Source: Alloprevotella sp. OH1205_COT-284
Lineage (GTDB): Bacteria; Bacteroidota; Bacteroidia; Bacteroidales; Bacteroidaceae
DNA: 43,596 nt
Reading direction: 5' to 3'
Assembly (NCBI RefSeq): GCF_003859795.1
Contig: NZ_RQYI01000020.1
Coordinates: forward strand, 1-43,596
Within the stretch, counting starts at the first letter, position 1; each line of letters starts with the position of its first letter. This document shows positions 42,983 through 43,596 of this stretch, piece after piece. Both the position numbers and the translations under genes were made by a program. Below the pieces are notes generated by a model. The model did not search any database, had not been told where the DNA came from, and was given only the letters and a program-made list of their open reading frames with translations.

Positions 42983-43596
42983 ATGAATAAATTGTTCAGA
43001 CCGCCTTTACATCGACTATTTTTCTTTCTGTTTTGCACCCAAATGGCGTTTCCCTTTTGGGCACAAACTGTATTCGAAAAAGATAATATTAAATACAAGA
43101 TAGTTGATGAAACAGCCACTGTTATGGGGTGGGGCGCCTCTTCGGTTTCCGACGGAGTGACGTCACTTACCATCCCCGGTACTATCTCTTATAACGGATC
43201 GGACGTGAAAGTGACAGCAATTACTCCTTCCGCGTTTGAAGGAAGCTGCTCTACTTTAAAAAGCATTGTCATCTCCGAAAATATAACTACCATTGGAGAC
43301 TATGCACTCTATGATTGCAAAGCTCTGACCTCTTTGACCCTTCCGAATAGTCTCGTCTCCATTGGAATCGGAGCTTTTTTTCGTTGCGAGGCTCTTAACT
43401 CTTTAACCCTGCCAAGCGGTCTCACCACCATCGGAGAAGCTGCTTTCTTTAATTGCAAAGTTCTAACCGATATCTATGCGATGAGAAAGATAGCACCAAC
43501 ACAAGGAATGAGACCTCTGCAAAATCCTCTTATAAAATTGTCCAATCCGTTCTTTTTCTCGGATTGGACAATTTTGTTTGGAAAATCCCGTGATTT
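42983..43596 (+). CDS. BspA-like leucine-rich-repeat protein, incomplete and possibly interrupted
   Basis: The frame opens at ATG 42983 and is still open at the window end (204 codons). It begins with a signal peptide (LHRLFFFLFCTQMAFPFWAQ), then VFEKDNIKYKIVDETATVMG and LRR_5-type units of about 23 residues: LKSIVISENITTIGDYALYD, LTSLTLPNSLVSIGIGAFFR and LNSLTLPSGLTTIGEAAFFN. Such proteins are surface or secreted adhesins. After LTDIYAMRKIAPTQ the expected repeat stops; from about 43507 the sequence changes character and contains a perfect inverted repeat, so the gene may be broken here by an inserted element. Confidence 0.8.
   Translation, partial: MNKLFRPPLHRLFFFLFCTQMAFPFWAQTVFEKDNIKYKIVDETATVMGWGASSVSDGVTSLTIPGTISYNGSDVKVTAITPSAFEGSCSTLKSIVISENITTIGDYALYDCKALTSLTLPNSLVSIGIGAFFRCEALNSLTLPSGLTTIGEAAFFNCKVLTDIYAMRKIAPTQGMRPLQNPLIKLSNPFFFSDWTILFGKSRD
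43534..43575. repeat. Perfect 16-base inverted repeat inside the BspA-like frame
   Basis: AAAATTGTCCAATCCG (43534-43549) and CGGATTGGACAATTTT (43560-43575) are exact complements around a pyrimidine-rich 10-base loop. It follows a GAGACCTCTGCAAAA string (43510-43524) that resembles an insertion-sequence end. Confidence 0.85.

Overview
The window looks like a chromosomal segment of a member of the Bacteroidetes, most likely order Bacteroidales. The signs are repeated TAnnTTTG-type -7 promoter boxes with TTTG-like -33 boxes about 19-20 bases upstream, few Shine-Dalgarno sites, an anti-sigma-like and outer-membrane gene set behind an ECF sigma factor, an SLBB-rich polysaccharide export protein, a DUF1573 protein and a BspA-like leucine-rich-repeat gene. 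Genus cannot be decided from the sequence alone. No rRNA, tRNA or CRISPR array was recognised.

Layout. 1-843: a diverged copy of a repeated noncoding element. 844-4315 (minus): a DUF2147 protein and an outer-membrane pair (large barrel/coiled-coil protein plus an OmpA-domain protein). 4612-6435: panC-panD-nadD (pantothenate and NAD synthesis), divergent from the outer-membrane pair. 6830-8956: nagB and a radical-SAM anaerobic sulfatase-maturase-type protein. 9140-11982: an operon of an unknown protein, a small coiled-coil protein, zapA and rny (division and RNA decay). 13009-23077: a nine-gene, one-direction Wzx/Wzy-type surface-polysaccharide cluster, followed after a repeat copy by a WecA/MraY-like transferase (23884-25014). 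25284-28069: an FKBP isomerase, then a trp attenuator (leader peptide with tandem Trp codons plus terminator) controlling trpB-trpG only. 28154-29544: a metallophosphoesterase and a HAD phosphatase. 29724-32149: ECF sigma factor, anti-sigma-like protein, small exported protein and outer-membrane barrel, preceded by a leader that holds a terminator hairpin. 33152-42047: housekeeping genes (uracil-DNA-glycosylase-like, NlpE-like lipoprotein, ruvC, DUF1573, mannose-1-phosphate guanylyltransferase, mutY, nhaA, nitroreductase, GNAT). 42048-43596: AT-rich DNA ending in a BspA-like gene that appears to be interrupted at the window edge.

The most unusual content is noncoding. A ~550-600 base element recurs three times clearly (12086-12655, 23110-23731, 32311-32870) and once in diverged form (1-580), always in the same orientation and always between transcription units. 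Each copy carries paired GTAGAC/GTCTAC palindromes, and the three clear copies share a 5' hairpin whose paired bases change together. A second candidate is a free-standing ~290-nt RNA gene at about 34142-34428, with its own promoter, a long internal stem-loop and a strong terminator. Both were found by reading the sequence; neither could be matched to a known family here.
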